Below, in pieces: positions 12,065 to 22,388 of a DNA stretch of 64,000 nt. The stretch is from NCBI RefSeq assembly GCF_035222375.1, contig NC_085888.1, forward strand, positions 1,612,001-1,676,000, written 5' to 3'. Source of the stretch: Podospora pseudocomata (taxonomy: Eukaryota > Ascomycota > Sordariomycetes > Sordariales > Podosporaceae). The number at the start of each line of letters is the position of its first letter. The first letter of the stretch is position 1. A program made the position numbers and the translations under genes. The notes below the pieces were generated by a model, which saw only the letters and a program-made list of their open reading frames with translations, had not been told where the DNA came from and searched no databases.

Positions 12065-13319
12065 GAAGGGGAGACGGAGTAGGATACAGGGTTAAATTTG
12101 GTGAGATGGGGAAGAGGCTGGGGAGTGGGAAGGAATATAGCGTGGTGATTATGTTGATATTATTATGATTATTGCCAAAAATGGGGGCGGTGTGATGGAG
12201 TTGGGGGGAGGGGTTTATTTCGGTGTATTAGTATAATGACAGATGATATTGAATATCAGATGGGATGAGAGCGCTGTGTTGATGGTAGAATAATGGCCAA
12301 GTTGACACGTCCAGCTGCTAGTTTTGCTGCTTTCGATCACGTTGAACTATGGTCAAGAGGTCATGGGTTTGCATATTGGTTAGATCTTCATTCGTCATCC
12401 CAAGTCCTTTCTCCATCTACAGAAGCAACACAACGCGCCCCATCACCTGTTATCTGAATGCCCTCAATCGGAGGACCTCCCAAACCAAACGCCACAGTGT
12501 GAAAAACAGAATATATATATTATAAAAACACGTTCCCGCTTTAGAAATTTTTATTCAGGCTCTCTCTTTTGATTTGATTCCGCTAATGCAAATGCTTTCA
12601 TGTCCAGTCCGCAAGTCTGCGTGGTAGTTATCCTGCCACGAACCCCCCCCCCCCCTTTTCTTGTTCCACCATTATATTCTATGCTTTGTAGCACGAGACC
12701 CGAGAGCGGCAAAAAGTGAAAACGTCAAATACAACGAGCCCGACCCATGTGAAAAAACCCATTTGCCCCCTCCCCCCCTCCCCACCGCCAACCGAAAACA
12801 CCATGTATGAAGAATCCCCCGTGCGGTGATGGAAACCCAGCCCGAGGAAAGAAAAAAACACTCCTAATATATTGAACAAACAACCCCCTCCCCCCTTCTT
12901 TTCCTCGCTGACCACACAACAGGCCGTCATGATCCATTGGACCGTTGCAGACAACAAAGACGACATGCCCCTTCAAATCTCGTCCACAAATCTCGAGACT
13001 TCTCAACCTCTTCCTAGCTCACTGTAGTCTCCTCAATTCGTCAATTCATCCCTCGCAACCTCATCCTCCGAATCGTCCTATGAGCGCAGCACATCCCTCG
13101 CTCTTTTCTTTCGTGGTCGTGGACGGGCACTATCCTCCTCATCCTCCGAGTCGCTGTCTCTCTTCCTCTTTCTTGATCCTGACCCTCCAGAAGAAACACT
13201 GCCCCTCATCGTCATCATCAGAAGGACTCCCATCAGGAGCAACCCCCTTCAGCTTCTTCATCAGAAGCAGTAACACCCTCATCCTCAGGGGCAGTCTCCT
13301 CATCCTCATCAGAAGCCTC
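12065..13319. other. Convergent 3' intergenic region YIP1 / RCC1
   Basis: About 1.25 kb between two converging stop codons. It contains a TATATATATATT stretch near 12512, a run of 14 C near 12645 and A/C-rich low-complexity sequence. No gene was recognised; it probably holds both 3' untranslated regions. Confidence 0.4.
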
Positions 13320-15153
13320 CTAATTCTGAGCCTCCTCCTTCTCGGCAGCAACAATACCGTACTGCCCGCCCGCACCAGCAAAGACGATCTTCCTGTCCCT
13401 GATGGCGGTGTTGTCAATAAGTGTTGGCGACTCGATATCATCCATAGTCCCCTGGCCAGTCTGGTAGTTGGCCGAGAAACCCCAGCTGTAAACCTTGCCA
13501 TCCTTGGTGACAGCAAAGCTGTGGTCGGTGCCAGCGGCGACCTGGACAACATCCTTGACCTCGGGGATCTCGGTAGGGACGACGAGGATTCTTGGCTTCT
13601 GGCGGTCGTCATAAATAGTATTGTCCTCGGTGAACGAACCGGTTGGCTGACCGACCTGGTGGCCATCAATCCGGCCCCAGGTGAGGAGCTTGCCATCGGT
13701 GGTGCATGCCAAAGAGTGGTGCTCACCGCCGGCAATGTCGGCAATCTCGTAACCGCTGAGCGACTCGACAATCTGGGGACGCATGACGTAGCCGCCGTCG
13801 ACGCCGACAGAGTCCTCGTGGCCGCACTCGGCGTAGTTGTTGAGACCCCAGCTGATGACACGGCCCTTGGTGTCAATGACGAAGCAGTGGTAAGAACCGC
13901 AGGCAAGCTTGACGGCCTTGGCGCGGCCGGGGAGAGAACCAACGCCGGCAGGGTAGAGGGCAGCGGTGTCGTCGCGCTCGAGGAGACGGCGAGCAAGCTG
14001 GGCTTGTTGGCCGGCACCCCAGGCATAGATCTTATTCTTCTCGTCGAGGGCGAGGATGTGGTTGAGACCGGCAGCAAGCTGCTTGATCTTGGACAGCTCG
14101 GGGACGTGGGCTGGGGTCCTCTGAATGCCAACACTACGACTGAAGCCCAGTACACCCTCGTTGCTCTGGAGGCAAATGTTAGAACAAGATCGCGTCGTAC
14201 AGAGAGTTGTTGTGTCTTACCCTGAATGTACCCCATCCATAGACCTGGCCAGTGGTGGTGAGAGCAAAAGTCGCGCTGTCGCTGGCAACAACCTGAACCC
14301 ACTCAATACCCTCAGGGAGGCCGCTCGTGTCAATCTCGGCAGGAGTGCTCTCCTTGGGGTTCATGCCAGTGTCGTCCTCGTCATCACTGTCATCGCCCTC
14401 ATCCTCAACATCTCTGAGCCCACCATCCCACGTGGTGTCGCGTCCGAGAGCGCCCTGGTCGTTGACACCCCAGGTGAAGATCTTGTTGTCCTTGGTAAGA
14501 GCAGCAACGTGCATGCCACCGCAAGCAATCTGAACAACATTGGAGACATTGGGGTTCAGGCGGGGACGCTTGACATCGATGGGCTTCTTGCCGTCCACCT
14601 TGACGCTGCCAAGACCGAGCTCGCCAGCGGTGCCCTCGCCAAACACAAACATGTCGAGAACACGCTCGGGCTTCTCGTTGATGGCTTTCAGGACGCGGGC
14701 AGGGCGCTTCGCAGCGGGGGCTTTAGGAGCGGCGACCTTCCTCTTCTTGGCCGGTTGCGCCTGCGCGTCGACAGGCTCCTGGGCAATCTCGTCCTCGGAA
14801 CTTGACGCGACTGGGGCTTGCTCCTCGTCATCCCGGGTGCGTTTTCTCTTGGTGGTAACGACCTTCTTCTCAGGCTCCTCGGTGTTTTCCTTATCAGACT
14901 CGGGGGCAACCTCAGCGACAGTCTTCTTCTTGGGCGCGGCCTTCTTGGGCGCGGCCTTCTTGGGAGCAGCGGCGGCCTTCTTGGGCGCGGCAGCAGCCTT
15001 CTTGGTGGTAGCGACAGTCTTCTTGGTCGCCGCAGCAGTAGTAGTCTTCTTGGTAGCCGTCGTGGCAGTGGTCTTCTTGGTGGTGGTGGTAGCGACAGCC
15101 GTCTTTTTGGTCGCAGCGCTCGCGGCTGTCGCGGCAGCTCTTTTGGGAGGCAT
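13320..15153 (-). CDS. RCC1-type Ran guanine nucleotide exchange factor
   Basis: Two exons (15153-14221 and 14165-13320) give 592 residues; the donor is GTAAGA and the splice keeps frame. The first 165 residues are a Lys/Ala/Thr/Pro-rich basic tail with near-tandem AAAAPKK/AAPKK units, like a histone H1 tail, plus an acidic block and basic clusters such as KRKRTR and KKRKV that can serve as nuclear signals. The rest is the seven-bladed propeller: repeated GxxxxGxLG and HxxxL elements, e.g. VFGEGTAGELGLG, QIACGGMHVAALT, WGVNDQGALGRD, LAAGLNHILAL, ACGSYHCFVID, AGGEHHSLACT, VAAGTDHSFAVT. Family role: chromatin-bound loading of GTP on Ran, for nuclear transport and mitosis (S. cerevisiae Srm1, S. 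pombe Pim1). Codons are C-ending throughout, consistent with good expression. Confidence 0.95.
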
Positions 15154-16571
15154 GGCTCGTGTTATTGACGCGATGGTCTGTGATGTCCTGAGTAGGCGCT
15201 TTGTGAGGGAGAGGTAAAGAGGGCTGTGAGAAAGACGTGGAGGGGGCAAAGATGGTGCTTGTGAGGCTCAACAGGGACAAGATGGTGGTAGAGTCGCGAC
15301 CTTTTTTTTGGTGTCTTTGTTGACAGTCGATGGATCGGGGTGTCGAGGTGCGAGAGGGTTAAGGGTTCGAGGGAGGAATTTTGGGCCGGCGCGCGCACGA
15401 CTTTTTTGGGCTCGGGTTGGATGGGTTCCCGCTATTTTTCTTGTTTTTGCAGGGGGGTTGGTCTTCCACAATGGGGCCCGCAATATGGTGCGCCCTATTA
15501 TTCTTCAATTGTGCCCTTATTGATCGTGTTTGCCTACTCTACTGCCCCATCAAGATCAGTTGTAACCTTGCCGACAATACCATTATACAATTGGCACTTT
15601 TATTTCCCTTGCTGCTGTCGTCGCTTTTGTTGACTCTGCCAGCAGCTCGACCTTTCCAATTCGATGAGCTCATAAGGGACGTGCTCCGTGAGAATTCTTA
15701 TTGAACCCCTGTCAGCCAATGCAACAGTGGCGCCGGCCCCCTGAAGAGCTTTGGGGAGATTCTGCCGGGCGGTCAGAGGCGAGCTTCCCTTGCTTCGGTG
15801 ATTTCCTTTGTGCGCCAGTTCGCGACGACATCAGTTGCCAGGGTGAGGAGAGGAGCCCCCTCATCAACTCCAAGATATCACCAGATCTGATAGCAATACG
15901 GCGCTATGCATCAGCACCTTGAAGGCTGGCATCACGCTGCCCGGTGCGCCGCTGGAGCTGACACGTTGCAAACACTGTTCCCGATCTGATGGCCTGCATT
16001 GCAGAACTCACCCGCCACTCGATTTCTTTCTCTCGATAGCATCATGATTTTCTTATCAATGGCCCAACAAACACCCCTACTACCCCTATCTGTAACCCCA
16101 CGTGTTTTGCTTTGCAGTAGGGACCAAGTTGGCAGCTGTGAGCAACAAATCAAGAATTGGGGAGTTCGACAAAGACTGAAACCTGATACTGTCAAGGACA
16201 GTTGCGAAGGCTCTTGATAACGCCTAACTGGTCAGCAACAGGACCTGTCTTCAAAGACAGCCACCAGTTTCCCCACACTCAGCGCATCCGAGCAAAGGTC
16301 CACGATTCCTGTCAAAGTCGAATCGTCGATAAACATTTTGTATTATCATATCCCTATTTCTCTTTTTACCCCAACCCAGTTTGATGGCCCAGTTCAGACA
16401 ACCAGGTCTTCATAACCCTTCCATGCCCCTTCCGTCCTGTCCGTCCCGGCCTCTGTTGAGATGTTGTCCCGGTCATGTCAAATTCCCATAACAAACCCCC
16501 AAACGCCATGCAATGCTGTTCCTCAGACCCCAACCCAGAAAGACTTTCCCATAGAGACAAGTCCAGTAAAC
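15154..16571. other. Intergenic, nothing recognised
   Basis: About 1.4 kb: promoter side of RCC1 on the left, 3' side of the Cys-rich gene on the right. The open frames seen are short and have no family resemblance. Confidence 0.4.
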
Positions 16572-16974
16572 TTATTTCTTGGTAGTAAAATCAATCTCAT
16601 TCTCCGGGTTGAACCCCCCATCAGCAGCCTTCTCACAAGTGCAAGCATCTATTCCTCTCATTAGCCACAATCCATTTTTCCCATCTCTCTCTCTCTCTCA
16701 TCCAAAACTTACCAGCAGGTCTTGAACCACAAGCACAAGCCTTCTCAGGCGTCACATTCTCCGAAGCGGCACGCTCGCAGGTGCACTGGCCCGCGGGTCT
16801 AGCACGGCAGCTGCATCTCGGTCCGGCGACCGTGTTCTCCGTCGCGGCGGCGGAGCAGGAGCAGTGGAGGGCGGATTGCTTCCCGCAAGAGCAGGTCGCT
16901 TGCTTGGCGCAGACGCACTCGGCCGAGGAGGCGTTGTTGTTGGAGGAGCGGCAGCAGGTTGTTGGGGCGGTCAT
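16572..16974 (-). CDS. Small cysteine-rich protein
   Basis: Two exons (16974-16713 and 16648-16572) give 112 residues. The donor is GTAAGT, the branch lies at GCTAATG and the acceptor is ATAG. Splicing joins ...CGSRPAG to DACTCEKAADGG and ends NEIDFTTKK. There are about 20 cysteines, arranged mostly as CxC pairs (CVC, CSC, CSC, CSC, CTC, CAC, CTC) in units that repeat R-PAG and (A/E)-A-x-E-N. There is no signal peptide, so it should be intracellular. Similar short Cys-rich proteins are common in ascomycetes and could bind metal, but I have no direct evidence for that. The start at 16974 is the first ATG. Confidence 0.85.
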
Positions 16975-17703
16975 TTTTTGTGGTGGTGTAAGTAGTGTGG
17001 TGATGGTCGTTGTTGTTGAGAGAAGAGTACTTGGTTGGTGAGAACTATAGTTCAAATAAGTTGCCGACTGTTAATTGTGTGATGTGTGATATTGAATGGA
17101 AGACGATCAAAGGAAACCGCCTCTCTTATACAAGTTCAGTATCCAACTGCCGACCTGACATCAACTGGCAGTTGGTCCGTAAGGCTGTTCCGCAAGCTGA
17201 GACCTGCGGGGCGAGGCTTGGTCAGGAACCGCCTGATCGGGTCATTGACCGGAGGCTGATTGGCTGCTTACTCCTCTTGTCGACCAATCAGAGAAGAGGT
17301 ATTTCACATCACTGGGCAATCTGCAACGGCTTTCCAACGGTCGAGATGGGTCGAGAACTGTCCATCTTGAAGATCCGCTTCGATATTCTATTTTGGAGAT
17401 GATGCCATTGGTGGAAAGGTGTACTACAAGATGGGATGACTCTGGGGGAAGATCTGGAGATTTGTCAGGCGACAAGTATGTTGGTGACTGGGAGGTCCAT
17501 TGTTTGTTGAGTTGGGATGTCACGATGTTCTTGGTCAGTGTGGTCACACATGGGGTCATCCACCAGGACGGTTGATGCAGGTACCGCAAGCTGTGGTCGG
17601 ACCTACATCTGTCTTATTGAAGCCGTCGGGGTGCTGCCCTTTGTGACATGATGGGCTTGGACTGGCAGGATACAACCGCGAGGACAGAAGACTCAACATC
17701 TCT
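16975..17703. other. Intergenic, nothing recognised
   Basis: Upstream region of the Cys-rich gene and 3' region of the methyltransferase gene. No further gene or repeat recognised. Confidence 0.4.
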
Positions 17704-18858
17704 TCATTTCTTCTCAAAGAGATACAACTCAACAGGATTCCCACCCCCATCGATATGAGGAAGCGGCAGTGTAGCCTCCTCCTCAATACTCCACCCATCA
17801 GCAGCCATCAGATCCCAGAACTCTCTCTCGGACGAGTGTCTTGACTTTGTCGACAAAAAGACCTTTGGCCTGACCGACTGCTCGCCGGAATGGCCATGAA
17901 GAGCCGAAAGCGTCTTCACCAACGGTGACAAAGTATCCGTGTTGTAGGTGCAGTCACTCACGACAATCAGATCCCAGGTATTATCCTGGACCTGCGCTCC
18001 AAACACGCCATTCTGCCCGTCTATCCAGTCGAGGCTCTCAAAGTCTAGCGAGGGTGCTGGTGCTTGGCTGAGAGCTTCCGCTTGCCGGGCGATATTCGCT
18101 CTGGCTCGTTCTTCAGCCTCGGGGAGATCAGTCATGAGGATACGAGTTGTCGTCTGTCTGGGAGCCTTCTTCAAAGCAAGCAGCCGGGCCACCCCTATGC
18201 CTAGTGTCCCGATGCCGCAGCCAACTTCGAGGATGTTCAGTGGCCTGTCCCGATCTTGTTGAAGGAGCTGCTTCAAGGCGGGCATTGGGTTTCCCTTCGG
18301 GCTGGTGCTTAGAAACATGTCGGCCAGGAGAGACACAGTGGCAATCCCAGAGTCCCAGATGTGCCGGGCTATGCTATCCCCCATATCCTCCTCCACTTGG
18401 AGCGCCTGGTTATCGGCTGTTGGCAGCCTCAAACTCCGAAAGCACACAGGAGGTACTGCTGTGTTCCTGTCCAGCGAGACATCAGAGAATGCCGCTAGAA
18501 TGAGTCCCTGGCCCGTTGGTGGGTAGATGTCTGTCGTTCCAAGAGCTGTAAGTTGGCGGTCTGCCGGCCGGATCTGGATCGTTTTGATGGGGTGTGGAGG
18601 CAGTGGAAGATCCAGTTTGAGAACTCTCATCCCAGCCTTCCATTTTGGCGTATTTCGTTCTGTGAGGATAACTGGTACCAGTTGCTCTTTTCCATCTTTT
18701 GTCGTCGTGTAAGCGCCGACCACAAGGAGCTCAACTGGGTCTTTGGGTGAGAAGAACGAGTCCCCGAGGTCGGTAGTGACGGCGAGTACTAATCGGAGGC
18801 ATCGTTCTGATCTGACGAACTCGACCACTGGTGGTCGCAGTAGTTTTATGTAATGCAT
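17704..18858 (-). CDS. METTL21-type protein methyltransferase
   Basis: A single exon of 384 residues. The SAM-binding motif I is ILEVGCGIGTLG (residues 209-220), motif II is LMTDLPEA, and the post-motif WDLIVVSDCTYNTDTL carries the (S/A)DxxY signature of the seven-beta-strand lysine methyltransferases (Methyltransf_16 group). The conserved IWDSGIA stretch at about residue 168 lies before it, as in METTL21/EFM-type enzymes. The 160-residue N-terminal part is a fungal extension. Known members methylate lysines of chaperones or elongation factors; the substrate here cannot be told from sequence. No intron, no signal peptide. Confidence 0.88.
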   Translation of the reverse strand: MHYIKLLRPPVVEFVRSERCLRLVLAVTTDLGDSFFSPKDPVELLVVGAYTTTKDGKEQLVPVILTERNTPKWKAGMRVLKLDLPLPPHPIKTIQIRPADRQLTALGTTDIYPPTGQGLILAAFSDVSLDRNTAVPPVCFRSLRLPTADNQALQVEEDMGDSIARHIWDSGIATVSLLADMFLSTSPKGNPMPALKQLLQQDRDRPLNILEVGCGIGTLGIGVARLLALKKAPRQTTTRILMTDLPEAEERARANIARQAEALSQAPAPSLDFESLDWIDGQNGVFGAQVQDNTWDLIVVSDCTYNTDTLSPLVKTLSALHGHSGEQSVRPKVFLSTKSRHSSEREFWDLMAADGWSIEEEATLPLPHIDGGGNPVELYLFEKK

Positions 18859-19678
18859 AGTGAGAAAGTTTCTGTGTGAGTTCGTGTGTGAGACGGGGTG
18901 AGGTGTGAGTCGTGAAGTGAACTGCAGTGGTTAGCAGCGTCGAGCTCAAAGTGGAATTTTCAGTCATCGCAGAGACTTGATTGGCCCAGGGTTAGGGTAG
19001 ACAATGGTATGTCTCGTTCGCATGTTCTCGACGGGACTTCTTCAACCAACCAGCCTTGGAGACTGCCGGTGAAGCAGGAATATGAAACTCTTTATCTCTG
19101 ATTGGCAGTGTTCTTGACCAACATCTGCCATCTTGATCTACCCGTACAACTACCGTACATTGCCTATCCTGCCCAAGCGCCTAGGTCATCCAGTGCCAGA
19201 AAGAAACCACAAACCCAAGGGTATCCGGAGCTTTGAACCAAGCCCAATCCTCTCCTCTTCCAAGATTCATTCTCAGACCCGCAAGCCATTTGAACTCCCA
19301 ACGAAACTCCGTAAATGCACCTTCTCATTGTGTTTTTGTCATTGGAAATTTGTTCCACGCGTCTGTCATCATCTCCGTTGCCAGTCTTTCGGGTTGTCCA
19401 ACGCTCGAATTATGTACCTAGTATTGGACGCAGTGAGAGAGGCCGTCCAGCAACTTCCTCACGTTCGGCTATATGGCACAGCCAAGGTAAGCCGGACCCG
19501 AACCCTCCGTAATGGACGTCCTTCGTGTATCCAGGGACACCCTTCCTGCTGGGCTTCTCGTGAAAAAAGAACTCAGGTCCACTCCCGGCAAACATTTCAA
19601 ACCATCCATGTCGACGGGCCTGCCCGTGGGTCCTGAAGATTTATTGTTGTAATAGTTCCTTGTAGGCCACGTTGGCAT
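18859..19678. other. Intergenic, nothing recognised
   Basis: About 0.8 kb between the methyltransferase start and the GH47 stop. No supported gene. Confidence 0.4.
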
Positions 19679-21476
19679 TCATGGTACTCCTGGTTTCTTT
19701 TTCTTTTTCATTTTTGGGCGTGGGGGTTCGTCGAAGCCTCGGGTGATGAACCCACTGCTGTCTCGGCGGAAGGGATGTGCTCCTGGGCTGAGGACCCATT
19801 CGTCCAGGCTGATGAGGTCTGGTGGTGAGAAGATGAGGTAGTAGTACTTGAGTGTTTCGGCTAGCCAGAAGCTCTGAACATGATCAGGATATGTCAGTAA
19901 TCAGTGGCAAGCCTTGAGATTGAGTGGCGCTTACCTCCATCGAATCCAGCTTCTTCAGTAGGCCATGAACAGTGACATCGCTGATGGCAGAAAACGCCAG
20001 CTCCGTCTCGGTAGCTCCGACCACGCTCTGAAACATCTCCCATGCCAGCTCCTGGTACTCCTTGTTTCCCGTGATTCTGAACATGACGAACAAGCTCTCG
20101 ATAGCCTCCGGTCTGAGTAGGTACTTTGGGTCCTTCACCGACTTGAACGGCTTCCTCAGCTTCCTGCTGCCCTCTTTCCGCCACTTGTCCTCATCAAACT
20201 TGCACGGCCCGTCCCTCCAGTCGCCCTCGCAAGGAACCGCCTCGAGCACCTCTGGCATCAAACCCGTGGGAAACGCCCCGTAAGCCCACGCACAACCCCG
20301 GGTGAGCTGCTCCCCAATCTTGACATATTCCTCGTTCCCAAACAGCTTCCCTCCCAGCCCAAACATCCCCCCCGCATAGCAACCCAAATGCTGAACCTTT
20401 GGCGCCGTTTCTACTTCATCCCCGTTCATCCTCGCCTCACCAACCAACAGTACATCCCTCCTATCCCCCATCTCATCCCTATCCTCCTCCGCGAGCATCG
20501 GCCGGAAGAGCAACCAATCCTCCGCCACCCCCATGGCTTCTTTCCACATCCTCTCCAACCTCCCCTCTCTCCCCCTTCCGAGCAAAGCCGCCGTCTTGAG
20601 TAGATTGCCATAAACGCCCTCCGCCCCTTTCCCCAGGCCAAAAACCTCATCACCTTCAGCCCCTTTCACAGGCCACAACCCCCTCAACTTCGTCCTCTCC
20701 TGACCCTCCTCCAAAACATCCACCTCCCCCCTCACAGTATCACAATACTTTTTATCACCGATCAGCTGTCCCAACCGTGTAAACTCCAACCAAGCCCCCG
20801 TCCTCATTCCCTCTCGCCCCTTCCCCTTTTCCATCAACAACCCCCCCAACTCCCCCGCCCTCTCCAACAACCCCCACTCCCCCGACAAATCATACCCAGC
20901 AACCAACCCCCCCAGATACCTCCCCATATCCACCCCCCCCTTCCCCCCCGCGAAATCAATCTTGCAAACCTCCTCCACAGCATCATAAAACTCCTCCCTC
21001 AAATCCATGACCCACAACACATCCAAACTATCAACCAACGTCCCCGCCCAGCCCAACGTCGTTTTTCCTCTCCCTGACACAGGAGCGAGTTCGTCTGAGG
21101 GATAAGCATGGAGTTTGTAAGCCGTCCATGACTTTAGGAAGGCGGACTTGACGGCGGCGCGGCGGGAGAGAGAGATGTTATTTGGGCGGTAGCCTGGTGG
21201 AAAAAAGAACTGGACTGGATGGAGGGGGCGTAATGGTTCTTTGACGGGTTTGGCGGGTGATCGGGAAGGGGGGTCTTGGTGGGGAGGATGTGGTGAGGTT
21301 AGGGAATGTGTTGGTGATGGTGGTGATGGTGGTGGTGGTGGTGGTGGTGGTGGTAAGTCATCGGGAACAGGCCTGTAAAACGATCGTCGCGCAGACAGCG
21401 GCTTCAACAAGAAGAAAAAAAAGAAAAACGTGACAGTGACAAGCAGGAGCCGGCGCATTCGCCGATCAAGAACCAT
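19679..21476 (-). CDS. Divergent GH47-family (class I alpha-mannosidase-like) membrane protein
   Basis: Two exons (21476-19935, 19873-19679; donor GTAAGC) give 578 residues. A short basic N-terminus and a hydrophobic helix ([15 protein letters not shown]) make it a type II membrane protein. A Pro-rich stem follows, then a GH47 fold: [59 protein letters not shown] (about 363), [10 protein letters not shown] (about 454), [16 protein letters not shown] (after the splice). Several active-site positions differ from the family: the FETTIR element is lost, D-S-F-Y-E-Y-L is EGVYGNL (about 286), and the Ca-binding N-T-E-A-H-P is SPGAHP. The LRPE glutamate is kept. It is therefore likely a non-catalytic or altered relative in the secretory pathway. 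Confidence 0.85.
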
Positions 21477-22388
21477 CTTCGCAGATGGGGGGGCTGTCTG
21501 CGGACCGGCGTCCGGTGAGGTGCGGGGAATTGCCCACTGTCTGTTTGTCTGTCCGCTGCCAAAAGATATCGACAAAACAACAGCAGCGTCAACACCCTAC
21601 CTACCATGTGAACTCAATCGCGCAGAGCGAACATCACGATCGACACAATTGACAACCGACGAGGCATGGTTGAAGAAAAAACATCAACAAAGTAAAATGG
21701 GAGTTGAAAACCGTCCGTGTTTGCCTGTCCCTCCCCGTCCTCCCGTCCCGAGAACATTTGGTAAGACGAGTACCACTCCACCAACAGCAGGCATTGGCGG
21801 GTATAGCGGCATAAAAGAAAGTCTTGGGGAGGGTGCATCCCAGCGTTGTATCGCATGATAGGGACACAACACCCTAGCCCAAGCATCAGACGAACTTCCT
21901 CGACCAAAACCATCTGGGTTCTCGGGCACTGCTGATGGAGGACATCAGCAAACCAAGCCGTTACACACATGACGCGCTTAAAGATATCTGACCAAAAGGC
22001 CCCAAGTGCTCGCCCCGAGGGCACTTAATTTACGTCGTGCTCACAAAGGTGTAGGAGAGGAGGTCTTGGCAGGGGAACTTGACCGGGTGATAATGACAAC
22101 CAATCTGATAATGGAGCAACAGGTCACAAAGAAACGAGAGAAGAGTATTTCTTTAAACATTCAAATAAATATTTCACCCGCTACATCCCAAACAGCGCTC
22201 CTCAATAGCAAGCAGCAGGGGGTATCATCTATACATCATCATGATCCATGTCCATTCCATGATTAAAAAAAAAAAAAAAAACCACATCATTAAAATCCAA
22301 ATTCCAGATTCCAAAAAAGAAAAAAACTTGCAAGTAACTTATGACGAACTACACAATCCCATTCCCCGTCCAGATTGAAAGAAACCAT
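21477..22388. other. Intergenic, nothing recognised
   Basis: Upstream region of the GH47 gene and 3' region of the MFS gene, with a run of about 18 A near 22264. No supported gene. Confidence 0.4.

Noticed and set aside
12945-14225. A 426-codon plus-strand open frame
   Set aside because: Antisense to RCC1, whose frame shows clear propeller motifs; openness comes from GC-rich third positions.
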